NCBI RefSeq assembly: GCF_045617425.1
Contig: NZ_JAZLIO010000009.1
Coordinates: forward strand, 186,001 to 250,000
Length of the DNA: 64,000 nt
DNA from: Carnobacterium_B sp045617425
GTDB taxonomy: Bacteria; Bacillota; Bacilli; Lactobacillales; Carnobacteriaceae
Direction of reading: 5' to 3'
Shown: piece by piece, positions 1 to 8,410 of the stretch
How positions within the stretch are numbered: the first letter of the stretch is position 1
How the letters are laid out: every line of letters begins with the position of its first letter
Made by a program: the position numbers and the translations under genes
Notes under the pieces: generated by a model
Told to the model about the DNA's origin: nothing
What the model saw: only the letters and a program-made list of their open reading frames with translations
Databases searched by the model: none

Positions 1-1035
1 AATGGTTGGGCTTTTTATCGTTATATGAGACAACAGCATCCAGAAAAAGAAGTTTATTATGTCATTGATAAAACTTCGCCTGATTACGCTAAAGCTGAAG
101 CTTTAGGAGAAGATCACCTCTTAATTTATAAATCGAAAAAATACATTTGGACGTTATTAATGGCACAATTACTGGTGACAACTGAAGAACCTTATGCTAT
201 CTTGCCAACACGTAATCCTTTATGGCTAGATGAATTGAGCGCTAAGAAAGTTGTTTTGCAGAAAAATGTCCTTGGATTGCAAGATAGTAAAGCTAGTTTA
301 GAATACAATGCTAAGCGATTCAAAGCAGATTTATTTTTTGTCAGTTCAAAAACGGAGAAACGCCTTGCAATCGAAACTTTAAACTTCCCTGAAGATAAAG
401 TTTCCATTACTGGTTTACCCCGTTTTGATGAGCTACTAGAAGATGAGTCTCTTTCACAAAATAAATGTCAGCTGCTTATTTTTCCGATGAATCACGATTC
501 TGGTTTATACTACCAATCGGATGTCATTGAACATATGGCTTTATCCTTTATTTCACTATTAAAAAACCCTACATTTTCAGACTTTGTTCAACAGTACCAA
601 CTAGAGGTTGTAACAGCTCTTCCTACTTCGATGCTTCATTATGTAGCAGCCTTTACTGACTGTAATTGTACTGTCTTGCTTCAAAGTCAAGAAGACGTCC
701 AACGATTGATTAAAGAAAGCAGTCTTTTGATCACGGATGCGGATCCTATTGCTTTTGATTTTAGTTTCCTACTAAAACCTGTTTTATTTTATCAACCAGA
801 TATTAAAACATTGGCTTCTGAAGTGCCATTTAATTCGACCCATACTTATTTAAATGAGCTGCCGGGTGAAATTACAACTTCTGAGGAAAGTTTGATTCAT
901 TTGTTGGAACAAATCGGTATGAATCGATTTCAGGTTTCTCGTAAAAACCAACAAAAAGCAGATGCTCTGCTTTACTATCATGATACTCAATCAAACCAGC
1001 GAATCTATGAAACGATTGTAGATTTTCTTCATTAA
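1..1035 (+). CDS. CDP-glycerol glycerophosphotransferase family protein, 5' partial
   Basis: The reading frame is open to the first base of the window, so the N-terminus is missing; 344 residues are visible. Family features of the TagB/TagF-type (Glyphos_transf) domain are readable: an NGWAFYRYMR-like start, FVSSKTEKR, then TGLPRFDELL, and a late SLLITDADPIAFDF block followed by KPVLFYQPD. In typical members the last block reads TDYSS-AFDF and an earlier one LQHG; here they are TDADP and LQKN. Family members transfer glycerol-phosphate units to teichoic acids at the cytoplasmic membrane face. The altered motifs make activity uncertain. A strong terminator follows. No upstream neighbour can be seen. 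Confidence 0.75.
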   Translation, partial: NGWAFYRYMRQQHPEKEVYYVIDKTSPDYAKAEALGEDHLLIYKSKKYIWTLLMAQLLVTTEEPYAILPTRNPLWLDELSAKKVVLQKNVLGLQDSKASLEYNAKRFKADLFFVSSKTEKRLAIETLNFPEDKVSITGLPRFDELLEDESLSQNKCQLLIFPMNHDSGLYYQSDVIEHMALSFISLLKNPTFSDFVQQYQLEVVTALPTSMLHYVAAFTDCNCTVLLQSQEDVQRLIKESSLLITDADPIAFDFSFLLKPVLFYQPDIKTLASEVPFNSTHTYLNELPGEITTSEESLIHLLEQIGMNRFQVSRKNQQKADALLYYHDTQSNQRIYETIVDFLH

Positions 1036-1047
1036 TGAAATGATTCC

Positions 1048-1099
1048 AATTAAAGCAAAAAGACACTTTTTTTCTAAAAAGTGTCTTTTTGCTTTAATT
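1048..1099. terminator. bidirectional intrinsic terminator
   Basis: A perfect 24-bp inverted repeat (arms 1048-1071 and 1076-1099) with A-rich and T-rich flanks follows the stop codon of the teichoic-acid-type gene. Confidence 0.85.
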
Positions 1100-1113
1100 C
1101 TTCAATCCGCAAG

Positions 1114-1122
1114 TGCTATACT
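1114..1122 (+). promoter_or_regulatory. extended -10 promoter for the lactonase gene
   Basis: TGcTATACT (extended -10) lies 42 bp before the lactonase start. The -35 region is weak (TTAATT at 1094-1099, 17-bp spacing), so the call rests on the extended -10. Confidence 0.4.
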
Positions 1123-1164
1123 TGAAATTGAAACCTGTTACATAAAACCAAGGAGGCTTTATTA

Positions 1165-2223
1165 ATGAAAGAAACCATTTATTTAGGAACCTATACTAAA
1201 GGAAACAGTGAAGGCATTTATGAAATCATCTTAAACACTCAGACAAAACAATTAGAAGAAGCAAAACTTTTAGCCAAAGTAGGCAATCCTACTTATTTAG
1301 CTTTATCAAATGGAAAAGACATTATTTATTCTGTTAGTAAAACGGCTACTGGTGGCGGGCTTGCTGCGTTTAAGAAAAAACCAGCAACATCTTATGAAAA
1401 TACAGCAACTTTTTTTGAAAAGACAAGTGAATTAATTGAAGAAAATGCTGCTCCACCATGTTACGTGGCTTACGATGCCGATCGCTCATTAGTTTATACA
1501 ACTAGCTATCATGATGGCTTTGTTTCTGTTTACAAAACGGATAATAAAGGCGCTTTAACCTTAACAGATGTTAAACAACATGAAGGATCCAGCGTTCACG
1601 AAAACCAAGAAAAAGCTCATGCACATTACTTGAATCTTACCCCAGATCGTAATTATGTTGTAGCTTGTGATTTAGGAACAGACAAAATTTATACTTATAA
1701 GGTTTCTGAAGACGGAAAATTAGATCTAGCATCTACTTATACGGCTAAGCCTGGTACAGGTCCTCGCCACTTAGTTTTTCACCCTAATGGTAAATTCGCT
1801 TACCTTGTCGGAGAATTAACGAGTGAAATCATTGTACTAGCTTACAATGCTGCTGATGGTTCATTTGAAACTGTTCAAACTGTTTCCTCTATTCCCGACA
1901 CACATACTACTTTCAATAGCGGATCAGCTGTGCGCATTACTGAAGACGGTCGTTTCTTGTACTCTTCTAATCGTGGCCACAACTCAATTGCAGTATACGC
2001 AATAAATGAAATGGGAGATGCCATTGAACGTATCCAGTTAATCTCATCTGAAGGAGATACTCCACGTGATTTCGCATTAGATCCTTCTGAGCAATTTGTA
2101 GTTGTTGGTCATCAAAATTCAGATAAACTAACTTTATTTGAAAGAGATGCTGAAACTGGCTTATTGTCTCTGCTTCAAAAAGATGTTTATGCCCCCGAAT
2201 GTGTTTGTGTTGCTTTTGAATAA
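1165..2223 (+). CDS. pgl: 6-phosphogluconolactonase-type lactonase (seven-bladed beta-propeller)
   Basis: This 352-residue protein matches the lactonase family of YkgB/Pgl proteins. It starts with the typical IYLGTYT and contains HAHYLNLTPDRNYV, GPRHLVFHPNGKFAYL and FLYSSNRGHNSIAV, the repeated propeller signatures of the family, and its length is usual. Family members hydrolyse 6-phosphogluconolactone in the oxidative pentose phosphate pathway, in the cytoplasm; some relatives act on other lactones. The start is set by AAGGAGG about 9 bp upstream. The gene is monocistronic, with terminators on both sides. No glucose-6-phosphate dehydrogenase gene is adjacent, so the substrate comes from the family only. 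Confidence 0.85.
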   Translation: MKETIYLGTYTKGNSEGIYEIILNTQTKQLEEAKLLAKVGNPTYLALSNGKDIIYSVSKTATGGGLAAFKKKPATSYENTATFFEKTSELIEENAAPPCYVAYDADRSLVYTTSYHDGFVSVYKTDNKGALTLTDVKQHEGSSVHENQEKAHAHYLNLTPDRNYVVACDLGTDKIYTYKVSEDGKLDLASTYTAKPGTGPRHLVFHPNGKFAYLVGELTSEIIVLAYNAADGSFETVQTVSSIPDTHTTFNSGSAVRITEDGRFLYSSNRGHNSIAVYAINEMGDAIERIQLISSEGDTPRDFALDPSEQFVVVGHQNSDKLTLFERDAETGLLSLLQKDVYAPECVCVAFE

Positions 2224-2227
2224 TTCT

Positions 2228-2279
2228 AAATAAAAAACGAATCCAAACCTATTAATAGATTTGGATTCGTTTTTTATTT
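2228..2279. terminator. intrinsic terminator after pgl
   Basis: Perfect 20-bp arms (2228-2247 and 2260-2279) ending in a T-rich tract follow the pgl stop. Confidence 0.85.
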
Positions 2280-2295
2280 TTATTTCAATATAATT

Positions 2296-2306
2296 TATCT
2301 CGAATT
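2296..2306 (+). promoter_or_regulatory. possible MhqR-type operator half-site
   Basis: TATCTCGAATT equals the left half of the Bacillus MhqR operator as I recall it (ATCTCGAATTCGAGAT). The right half is degenerate here. It lies just upstream of the -35 of the dioxygenase cluster, whose products resemble MhqR targets. Confidence 0.35.
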
Positions 2307-2317
2307 AAACTTATTTA

Positions 2318-2346
2318 TTGTAAGTATTTTTATGTTGTGTTATAGT
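2318..2346 (+). promoter_or_regulatory. promoter of the dioxygenase cluster
   Basis: TTGTAA, a 17-bp spacer and TATAGT with an upstream TG (extended -10) end 55 bp before the GTG start of the first dioxygenase gene. Confidence 0.6.
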
Positions 2347-2401
2347 TATGTTATAGATTCATTTCATTGATTCATTATTAGACGAAAGGAGATTTTATTC
2401 C

Positions 2402-3304
2402 GTGATTAATGGCATCCATCACATCTCAGCTTTCACTAAATCAGCTAGGGAAAACCATTTTTTCTATACCTCTGTTCTTGGATTGCGTTTTGTTAAAAAT
2501 ACAGTCAATCAAGAAAATACAGCTGTACGCCATTTATTTTATGGAGATTATCAAGGGAACCCTGGTACTCTACTGACTTTTTTTGAATTAAAGAATGTTG
2601 GCAGTGCTTATCCTGAAAATAATTATTTCTCTACTGTTACCTTAAAAATTCCTAAAGGCACGTTAGCATATTGGGAATCTCGTTTAGCGTATTATTCAAT
2701 TGAAACCACGTTGAATCAGAATGAATCCTCTCTATTCTTTAAAGATCCTGATCACTTTAAACTCTCTTTGATTGAAGTTGATGACATGATTCTATCTGAA
2801 AATGCAACTAAGCATTCAGATGTCCCACTTGGAAATCAAATCATGGGGATTTTTGAAATTTATCTTAAAGTTGAGCGTCCTGAAAAAACTCTTTCTTTTT
2901 TCACTGATTATTTAGGTCTATCTTTATCAAATCAAAGACACCGCGTTCAAATTGATCAGCAAGTAGTGTTCACATCTGTTACTCCTAGCGGCAAGACAGA
3001 TTTATCTCGAATGGGAAGAGGTTCGATTGATCATATTGCTTATACCGTTCACTCATCTAGAGAGCTAGAAGAGATGTATCAAAAAGCCATGCAAATGAAA
3101 CTACCCATTGATCAATATGTTGAACGAGGTTATTTTAAAAGCTTATATGTAAAAGAACCAAACGGTCTAAGAATTGAATTAGCCACTGAAACTCCTGGCT
3201 TTCTGCTTGATGAAACAATTGATACATTAGGAACAACTCTAGCACTTCCCGCTTTCTTAGAGAATAAACGAGCTGCAATCGAAGCTCAATTGGAGGATTT
3301 TTAA
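2402..3304 (+). CDS. ring-cleaving dioxygenase, VOC family (first of two)
   Basis: This 300-residue protein has two vicinal-oxygen-chelate (glyoxalase fold) halves. GIHHISAF near residue 5 gives the N-terminal metal histidine, GSIDHIAYTV marks the second half, and EPNGLRIELATETPGF holds the acidic ligand. It resembles MhqE/MhqO-like (YdfO, YkcA) proteins, which act on hydroquinone or catechol-type compounds in quinone stress. The start is GTG, supported by AAAGGAG at 2385-2391. Its stop is one base from the start of a second, longer paralogue, so the pair is translationally linked. The substrate is not shown by the sequence. Confidence 0.8.
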   Translation: MINGIHHISAFTKSARENHFFYTSVLGLRFVKNTVNQENTAVRHLFYGDYQGNPGTLLTFFELKNVGSAYPENNYFSTVTLKIPKGTLAYWESRLAYYSIETTLNQNESSLFFKDPDHFKLSLIEVDDMILSENATKHSDVPLGNQIMGIFEIYLKVERPEKTLSFFTDYLGLSLSNQRHRVQIDQQVVFTSVTPSGKTDLSRMGRGSIDHIAYTVHSSRELEEMYQKAMQMKLPIDQYVERGYFKSLYVKEPNGLRIELATETPGFLLDETIDTLGTTLALPAFLENKRAAIEAQLEDF

Positions 3305-3305
3305 T

Positions 3306-4295
3306 ATGAATGGATTAAAAGGGATTCACCACGTAACAGCTATTACAAGCAGCGCGGAAAAAATTTATGACTTCTTTACGAACGTTTTGGGTGTCCGCTT
3401 AGTAAAAAAAACAGTGAACCAAGATGACATTCAAACGTATCACCTTTTCTTTTCAGACGATAAAGGCAGCGCAGGCACCGATATGACGTTTTTTGATTTC
3501 CCTGGTATTCCTAAAGGTTCAAAAGGAACCAATGATATTTCAAAGACTTCTTTACGCGTGCCAAGTGATGCTGCTTTAGATTATTGGGTCAAACGATTTG
3601 ATAAATATAATGTAGCTCATAAAGGAATTACGGAACAATTTGGGGTCAAAGTGTTGGCTTTTCATGATTTTGATGATCAACACTATCAATTGATCTCAGA
3701 TGAAAACAATGTAGGTGTAGCCTCTGGTATTCCATGGCATAAAGGCCCAGTTCCAGATGAATTTGCTATTACTGGTTTAGGTCCTATCTTTTTACGTGTG
3801 AAAAATTTTGACTTTATGAAAGAAATATTGGAAAAAGTCTTGCTGTTTAAAGAGATAGCTAAAGAAGGCAGTTATCACCAATTTGAAGTTGGCGAAGGCG
3901 GAAATGGCGCGCAAGTAATTGTTGAGTACAGCGCTTTGCTTCCTGATGCACGACAAGGTTATGGGAATGTGCATCATGTTGCATTTCGAGTAGAAAATCG
4001 TGCTGTTTTAGAAGAATGGATTCAACGAATGAACCAATTTGGGTTGTCGACTTCTGGTTATGTTGATCGTTTTTATTTTGAATCTCTTTATGCCCGTGTA
4101 TCTCCAGGTATTTTGTTTGAATTCGCAACAGATGGTCCTGGTTTTATCGATGATGAAGAGAATTATGACATATTGGGTGAAACCTTGGCCTTACCACCAA
4201 AATTCAGGAATCAACGTACCGAGATAGAAAAATTGGTTCGGCCGATAGATACCGTTCGCAGTACCAAAGTATTTCAAAAAGAGTATTTAGATTAA
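3306..4295 (+). CDS. ring-cleaving dioxygenase, VOC family (second of two)
   Basis: A 329-residue paralogue of the preceding protein, with the same two-domain VOC layout: GIHHVTAI near residue 5, VHHVAFRV in the second half and PGILFEFATDGPGF with the acidic metal ligand. It has a C-terminal tail ending near residue 329 that the first paralogue lacks. Its ATG follows the previous stop by one base and uses GGAGGA inside the end of the upstream gene. A tandem duplication with divergence is likely. Family knowledge suggests thiol-dependent or metal-dependent detoxification of hydroquinones; the actual substrate is unknown. Confidence 0.8.
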   Translation: MNGLKGIHHVTAITSSAEKIYDFFTNVLGVRLVKKTVNQDDIQTYHLFFSDDKGSAGTDMTFFDFPGIPKGSKGTNDISKTSLRVPSDAALDYWVKRFDKYNVAHKGITEQFGVKVLAFHDFDDQHYQLISDENNVGVASGIPWHKGPVPDEFAITGLGPIFLRVKNFDFMKEILEKVLLFKEIAKEGSYHQFEVGEGGNGAQVIVEYSALLPDARQGYGNVHHVAFRVENRAVLEEWIQRMNQFGLSTSGYVDRFYFESLYARVSPGILFEFATDGPGFIDDEENYDILGETLALPPKFRNQRTEIEKLVRPIDTVRSTKVFQKEYLD

Positions 4296-4359
4296 AATTA
4301 AGCTGCAAGAGTAAACTATACCTTATTTTTAAAAATTAACCCTTAGGAAGTGACTAATT

Positions 4360-4980
4360 ATGTTTCACTATACAGCAGAACAATTAAACAAAAAACAGCA
4401 GTACAAATTTGTTAGCGGAAGTGTAATTCCACGCCCCATCGCGTGGGTTACAACATTATCAAAAGATGGTTCAGTGGTAAATGCTGCTCCTTTCAGCTTC
4501 TTCAGTGCAGCATCCAACGAATTACCTTTATTAACGGTTGCTATCTTAAGAAAAGATGGCGTTAGTAAAGATACCGCTCGTAATATTCTTGATCGAAAAG
4601 AAGCAGTTGTACACATTGTTGATCAAACGGTTGTTGAGGATATGAATCAAACATCTGCCCCACTCTCACCAGACGAAAGTGAGTTGGACCAAACAAACTT
4701 AACGTTAATTGATAGTCTAAGCGTACAGGTTCCTTCTATCGTAGAAGCTAAAATTCGCTTTGAAGGTATCTTACATCAATACGTACCGATTAAAGATGAG
4801 CACGACAATATTGTAACGGACTTCTTTTTTATTCGAGTAACAGATTTCTTTTTTGATGAGACAGTCTTTGATCAAGAAAAAGAATATGTTTTAACAGATA
4901 AATTAAATCCCGTTGCACGGCTTGCTGGTAACCAATACGCTACACTAGATGAAGAATTCACTATTGTACGCCCAACATAA
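4360..4980 (+). CDS. flavin reductase family protein (FMN-binding split barrel)
   Basis: This 206-residue protein matches the flavin reductase-like (DIM6/NTAB) family: SGSVIPRPIAWVTT and NAAPFSFFSAAS near residues 18-52 form the FMN-binding segment. Such proteins reduce FMN with NAD(P)H or bind flavin for quinone and nitro-compound metabolism in the cytoplasm. AGGAAGTGA precedes the ATG. It follows the two ring-cleavage dioxygenases by 64 bp with no terminator between, so co-transcription as a quinone or aromatic detoxification unit is likely. The exact reaction is unknown. Confidence 0.8.
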   Translation: MFHYTAEQLNKKQQYKFVSGSVIPRPIAWVTTLSKDGSVVNAAPFSFFSAASNELPLLTVAILRKDGVSKDTARNILDRKEAVVHIVDQTVVEDMNQTSAPLSPDESELDQTNLTLIDSLSVQVPSIVEAKIRFEGILHQYVPIKDEHDNIVTDFFFIRVTDFFFDETVFDQEKEYVLTDKLNPVARLAGNQYATLDEEFTIVRPT

Positions 4981-4983
4981 ACT

Positions 4984-5027
4984 AAGAAAGAGTCGCTCAA
5001 GGAAAATTTCTTGAGCGACTCTTTCTT
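4984..5027. terminator. bidirectional intrinsic terminator
   Basis: Perfect 18-bp arms (4984-5001, 5010-5027) with T- and A-rich flanks separate the convergent flavin reductase and ABC permease genes. Confidence 0.9.
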
Positions 5028-5036
5028 TTTGGATTA

Positions 5037-6692
5037 TTACTGTTTTATTGGACGATTGCATTCATGCAAATACAATAGGACTGTAATGATTAAAATAAAT
5101 AGATTTATACTAAATGTAATGCTTTTGATTTCTAATGGAAGAACGCCTATATTAGCTATTACTCCGAAAAATACAATGATTATCATACCGCCTAACATTC
5201 CTATGAGACTCATCATACTCTGCTTAACAAGTTGTGTCTCATCCTGCCAGTCATAATAAGCCATTCGATTTCCAATAAAAATGCCTGCTACTGCTGTAAA
5301 TAATAAAAAGCTAAGTGGTGTGACGATTACCAAAATTGTTTCAATGAAGCTCATTTTTAAAGAGATACTAAACAATAGTGAACAGATAATCGATGTTGGA
5401 ATAGTAAACGTCAGATTGGTTAATACATAACTGTCATACAGGGTCTTTGGAGAAATTGGCAATGATTTGATCAACCAGACGTTTTTCCCTTCTAATGCAA
5501 GTGAGATAGTAGTCGTATTCGTCATAGAAACCATAGCCGCAATGACATAACCAGCAACATTTTTTAAGATTGGAAAGTACTCAGCTAAATCAAGACTCTG
5601 CAGTATTTTTTCTGGTCCAATAATTAATGTACTAATGGCCAATAGAATTGCCATTACACAACCAACCAATAAATTTGTGGCAGCTACTGTTGACTTTAAG
5701 ATTCGCATCAGCGTCTTTTTATACAATGCCAAAAGCATTCCCTTCTGATGCAACAACCCAATTTTATAATTCCCCTTTCTACTATGTGAAGTCAGTGCTG
5801 TGTTGATTTTTTTGTATTTTATAGATAACAGTTGTAAAAAGAGGAAGTACAAACCAATAGAAACAACCGCAAAGATCAGAAAAGAAAGGAATTTTCCATC
5901 CACTACTGCTTCCTTGAACAATTTTGTGGGTAAGTATAATTGGTTCAATCGGTCCGAAACAAAAGGAGCTAAGCTTGAAAATGCATCAGCATTTATGGTT
6001 CCTGTTTGAGAATCAATGAGTTCTCCAAACCCGAAATTCGTTGTTGAAGCAGTCATAAGAAAAATCAAGAGTACGACTACTAATCCAATGGAAAGGACCG
6101 TAGCTACTGCATTTGTGTATTTTAATTTAGATGAAATTGCTGTAACCACTGTTCCAAAAATAGCCGCAATAATAGTAGGAATCAGACTGACTAAAAAGAT
6201 GCTGAAAAACCAAATAAGATAAGTTATGAAATCAGGCTGTTCAAACAATAAATAAGTCATTCCCATTGGAAACATAACAAGAAAAGCAATAAAAGTATTC
6301 CAAATATACATATTCAAAAAGCGGCTGCTAATAATTGTCTTTACAGCTATTGGCAAAGACATTAACTGGTCATAATCGCTAAAATTAAAAAATTCTCCAT
6401 TTGATTTAAATAATGAAAAAGTTAAAGTGAGCAAGCTGCTGATAAAGATAGCAATACTAGGAATCAGGTCTACCATTCCTAAATAAACGTAGCCGTACGC
6501 CACCCCACCACAATAAGAAATAATCATAAGTAAAACCATAACAATAGCTACAGCTACTGCAATTTTACTGTTTCTTTTACGCCTATCTTTTTCATAACGA
6601 AAAAAATTCCAACCAAGTTGATCTATCAATCTATTTTTAGCAAGAAGCCAACTTAGGTTTTTCCGTTTTATTTTCACGTCTTTAGTATTCAT
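5037..6692 (-). CDS. ABC transporter permease, large ABC-2-like membrane protein
   Basis: A 551-residue protein with about twelve hydrophobic segments spread over the whole length (for example around residues 45-105, 125-190, 200-225 and 265-300). There is no ATPase motif. It follows the ATP-binding gene on the same strand by 27 bp and has its own AGAGGAG site, so the two form an exporter operon. The layout resembles EcsAB- or YthPQ-like pairs of Bacillota, whose substrates are mostly unknown. The start fits the ribosome binding site. I cannot name the cargo. Confidence 0.75.
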   Translation of the reverse strand: MNTKDVKIKRKNLSWLLAKNRLIDQLGWNFFRYEKDRRKRNSKIAVAVAIVMVLLMIISYCGGVAYGYVYLGMVDLIPSIAIFISSLLTLTFSLFKSNGEFFNFSDYDQLMSLPIAVKTIISSRFLNMYIWNTFIAFLVMFPMGMTYLLFEQPDFITYLIWFFSIFLVSLIPTIIAAIFGTVVTAISSKLKYTNAVATVLSIGLVVVLLIFLMTASTTNFGFGELIDSQTGTINADAFSSLAPFVSDRLNQLYLPTKLFKEAVVDGKFLSFLIFAVVSIGLYFLFLQLLSIKYKKINTALTSHSRKGNYKIGLLHQKGMLLALYKKTLMRILKSTVAATNLLVGCVMAILLAISTLIIGPEKILQSLDLAEYFPILKNVAGYVIAAMVSMTNTTTISLALEGKNVWLIKSLPISPKTLYDSYVLTNLTFTIPTSIICSLLFSISLKMSFIETILVIVTPLSFLLFTAVAGIFIGNRMAYYDWQDETQLVKQSMMSLIGMLGGMIIIVFFGVIANIGVLPLEIKSITFSINLFILIITVLLYLHECNRPIKQ

Positions 6693-6719
6693 AACTTAAA
6701 GTGCTCTCCTCTTTTTTAA

Positions 6720-7442
6720 TTATTCTTGATTCAAAATGTCTATAAAGATTTCCTCTAGAGAACTCCCTTTTTTCTCCTTTAACATATCTTCCATTGTTCC
6801 TGAAAAAACAAGTTTCCCATGACTGATCATCGCAACTTTATTGCACAGTTTCTCTGCAGTATCCAGTACATGCGTTGAAAAGAAAACCGAACTTCCCTGT
6901 GCACAGAGTTCGTGCATGATTTCTTTTAGTACAACAGCTGCTCTAGGATCCAGACCAACAAAAGGTTCATCTAATACAAGTAACTTTGGCTCATGAATCA
7001 CAGCGGAAATAATAGCAAGTTTTTGTTTCATACCATGCGAATAGGAAGAAATTAAATCTCCAAGATTTTCAGTAATTTCAAATAAATCTGCATATTTTTT
7101 TATTTTCTCTTCTCGAATAGTTGTAGGAATTCTAAAGACATCTGCTATGAAACTCAGATACTGAATACCAGTCATATGTTCATACAAATCTGGGTTGTCT
7201 GGTAGATAGGCAATAACTTGTTTACATAAAAGCGGATCTGTTTTCATTGAATGACCATCAATGAAAATTTCTCCTTCTTCATAATCAAGAATACCCACTA
7301 TCGATTTGATTGTGGTACTTTTCCCAGCTCCATTATGACCAATGAAACCAAAAATATCCCCTTCCTCTACTTTAAGGCTAATATCGTCTACTGCTTTTTT
7401 TTTCCCTTTATAAGTTTTACTGAAATGATTGATTGCTAACAT
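6720..7442 (-). CDS. ABC transporter ATP-binding protein
   Basis: A 240-residue ABC ATPase: Walker A GHNGAGKST, signature-like YSHGMKQKLA (the usual LSGGQ is replaced by YSHGM, common in ABC-2 exporters), Walker B LLVLDEPFVGLDP and the switch histidine in FFSTHVLD. I place the start at ATG 7442, behind AGAGGAAG, rather than at the in-frame upstream ATG at 7502, which has no ribosome binding site. Partner of the downstream permease at 5037-6692. It energises transport at the cytoplasmic membrane face; the substrate is unknown. Confidence 0.85.
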   Translation of the reverse strand: MLAINHFSKTYKGKKKAVDDISLKVEEGDIFGFIGHNGAGKSTTIKSIVGILDYEEGEIFIDGHSMKTDPLLCKQVIAYLPDNPDLYEHMTGIQYLSFIADVFRIPTTIREEKIKKYADLFEITENLGDLISSYSHGMKQKLAIISAVIHEPKLLVLDEPFVGLDPRAAVVLKEIMHELCAQGSSVFFSTHVLDTAEKLCNKVAMISHGKLVFSGTMEDMLKEKKGSSLEEIFIDILNQE

Positions 7443-7515
7443 TCTATACTTCCTCTCTGTTCTATAAGCTTGTTGCCAATACTTCTGTTTTTTATAGTAC
7501 ATTCTCTTTTTATTC

Positions 7516-7529
7516 TGTAGTATGTAGTA
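7516..7529. repeat. tandem 7-bp repeat upstream of the ABC operon
   Basis: TGTAGTA occurs twice in direct tandem. The 321-bp gap from 7443 to 7763 otherwise holds a TATAAT-like -10 on the minus strand and two hairpins that belong to the PTS IIA gene. The repeat could be a regulator site; no family is recognised. Confidence 0.4.
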
Positions 7530-7625
7530 TTACTCTTTTATTCGTCTATTATAGATAATCATAGTCCTTTTTGCTCTACTTTACAGCAATTTTTATAAGC
7601 AAACTAGACTTACCTAACTGTTTCC

Positions 7626-7667
7626 AAAAAAACTAATGCGAATAGTTTTATTCGCATTAGTTTTTTT
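7626..7667 (-). terminator. terminator of the PTS IIA gene
   Basis: Perfect 18-bp arms (7626-7643, 7650-7667) with T7 on the minus strand. It is the second of two hairpins after the IIA gene. Confidence 0.85.
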
Positions 7668-7678
7668 AGTGACACGAA

Positions 7679-7720
7679 TACACCCCGAAAACTAGAATTC
7701 ACGCTAGCTTTCGAGGTGTA
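7679..7720 (-). other. 3' UTR hairpin preceding the terminator
   Basis: A 17-bp stem (7679-7695 with 7704-7720) without a T-tract. It pairs completely only when read on the minus strand, with two G-U pairs; on the plus strand both become mismatches. That favours a role in the IIA transcript. Confidence 0.6.
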
Positions 7721-7763
7721 GATTGTATCAAATTTGATTTCAAAAAACTTATTACAGTTCTTT

Positions 7764-8273
7764 TTATGCTTTCGCTGTAAGTGTTCCAATTTCTGCTGAA
7801 GCAGATGCTTGTCCTTTTCCACTTAAAGTGAAATCAGCTACTTTATCCATATTTGTAAAGACAACAACCATTGCGCTATCTTTTCCAGCAGCTTCAAGAG
7901 CAACTAAGTCAACTGTAGAAACTAATGTTTCAGGTGTTACTTGGTCTCCTTCAACTACTGAATTGGTAAATGGTCCACCATTTAATTCAACAGTATCTAG
8001 ACCCATGTGTAAAAGTACTTCTACTCCATTTGGAAGTTCAATTCCAATTGCATGCTTAGTTGGAAATACACTGACAACTTTTCCAGTTACTGGAGAATAA
8101 ATTTTTCCGTCTGTTGGGATAACTGCAAATCCATCACCCATCATTTTTTGTGAGAAGACTGGATCTGATACATCTTCAATAGCTACAACTGTTCCATTTG
8201 CAGGCGCGAATAATTTTGCTGCGGCGTTGTTTTCCTTTTTATTATCTTTTTTCAAAAAATCAAACATTCCCAT
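7764..8273 (-). CDS. crr: PTS glucose-type IIA protein, stand-alone
   Basis: A 169-residue IIA domain of the glucose family (EIIA-Glc/PtsG-A type). The active-site block is VLLHMGLDTVEL, whose histidine is phosphorylated by HPr; PTKHAIGIELPNG holds the second histidine of the pocket. It is cytoplasmic and passes phosphate to a membrane IIBC. No IIB or IIC gene is adjacent, so it must serve transporters encoded elsewhere. GTAGGAA precedes the ATG, and an extended -10 (TGGTATCAT, minus strand) lies near 8342-8350. The symbol refers to the family; function as a global regulator is not implied. Confidence 0.8.
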   Translation of the reverse strand: MGMFDFLKKDNKKENNAAAKLFAPANGTVVAIEDVSDPVFSQKMMGDGFAVIPTDGKIYSPVTGKVVSVFPTKHAIGIELPNGVEVLLHMGLDTVELNGGPFTNSVVEGDQVTPETLVSTVDLVALEAAGKDSAMVVVFTNMDKVADFTLSGKGQASASAEIGTLTAKA

Positions 8274-8410
8274 TTCAATTCCTACTTTCTCTATTTAATA
8301 GTCTGCTTCTTACCAATTGAACAATAAGAAGTTTGCATCTTATGATACCATAAAAGACACCCTAAAGAGAACAAAAACGGCTATTCCTTGACTAATTAAT
8401 GCATTTTTAT

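Noticed and set aside
8306..8331. CTTCTTA/TAAGAAG stem in the IIA gene leader as a regulatory hairpin
   Set aside because: Seven pairs with a 12-nt AT-rich loop are not above chance for this base composition.
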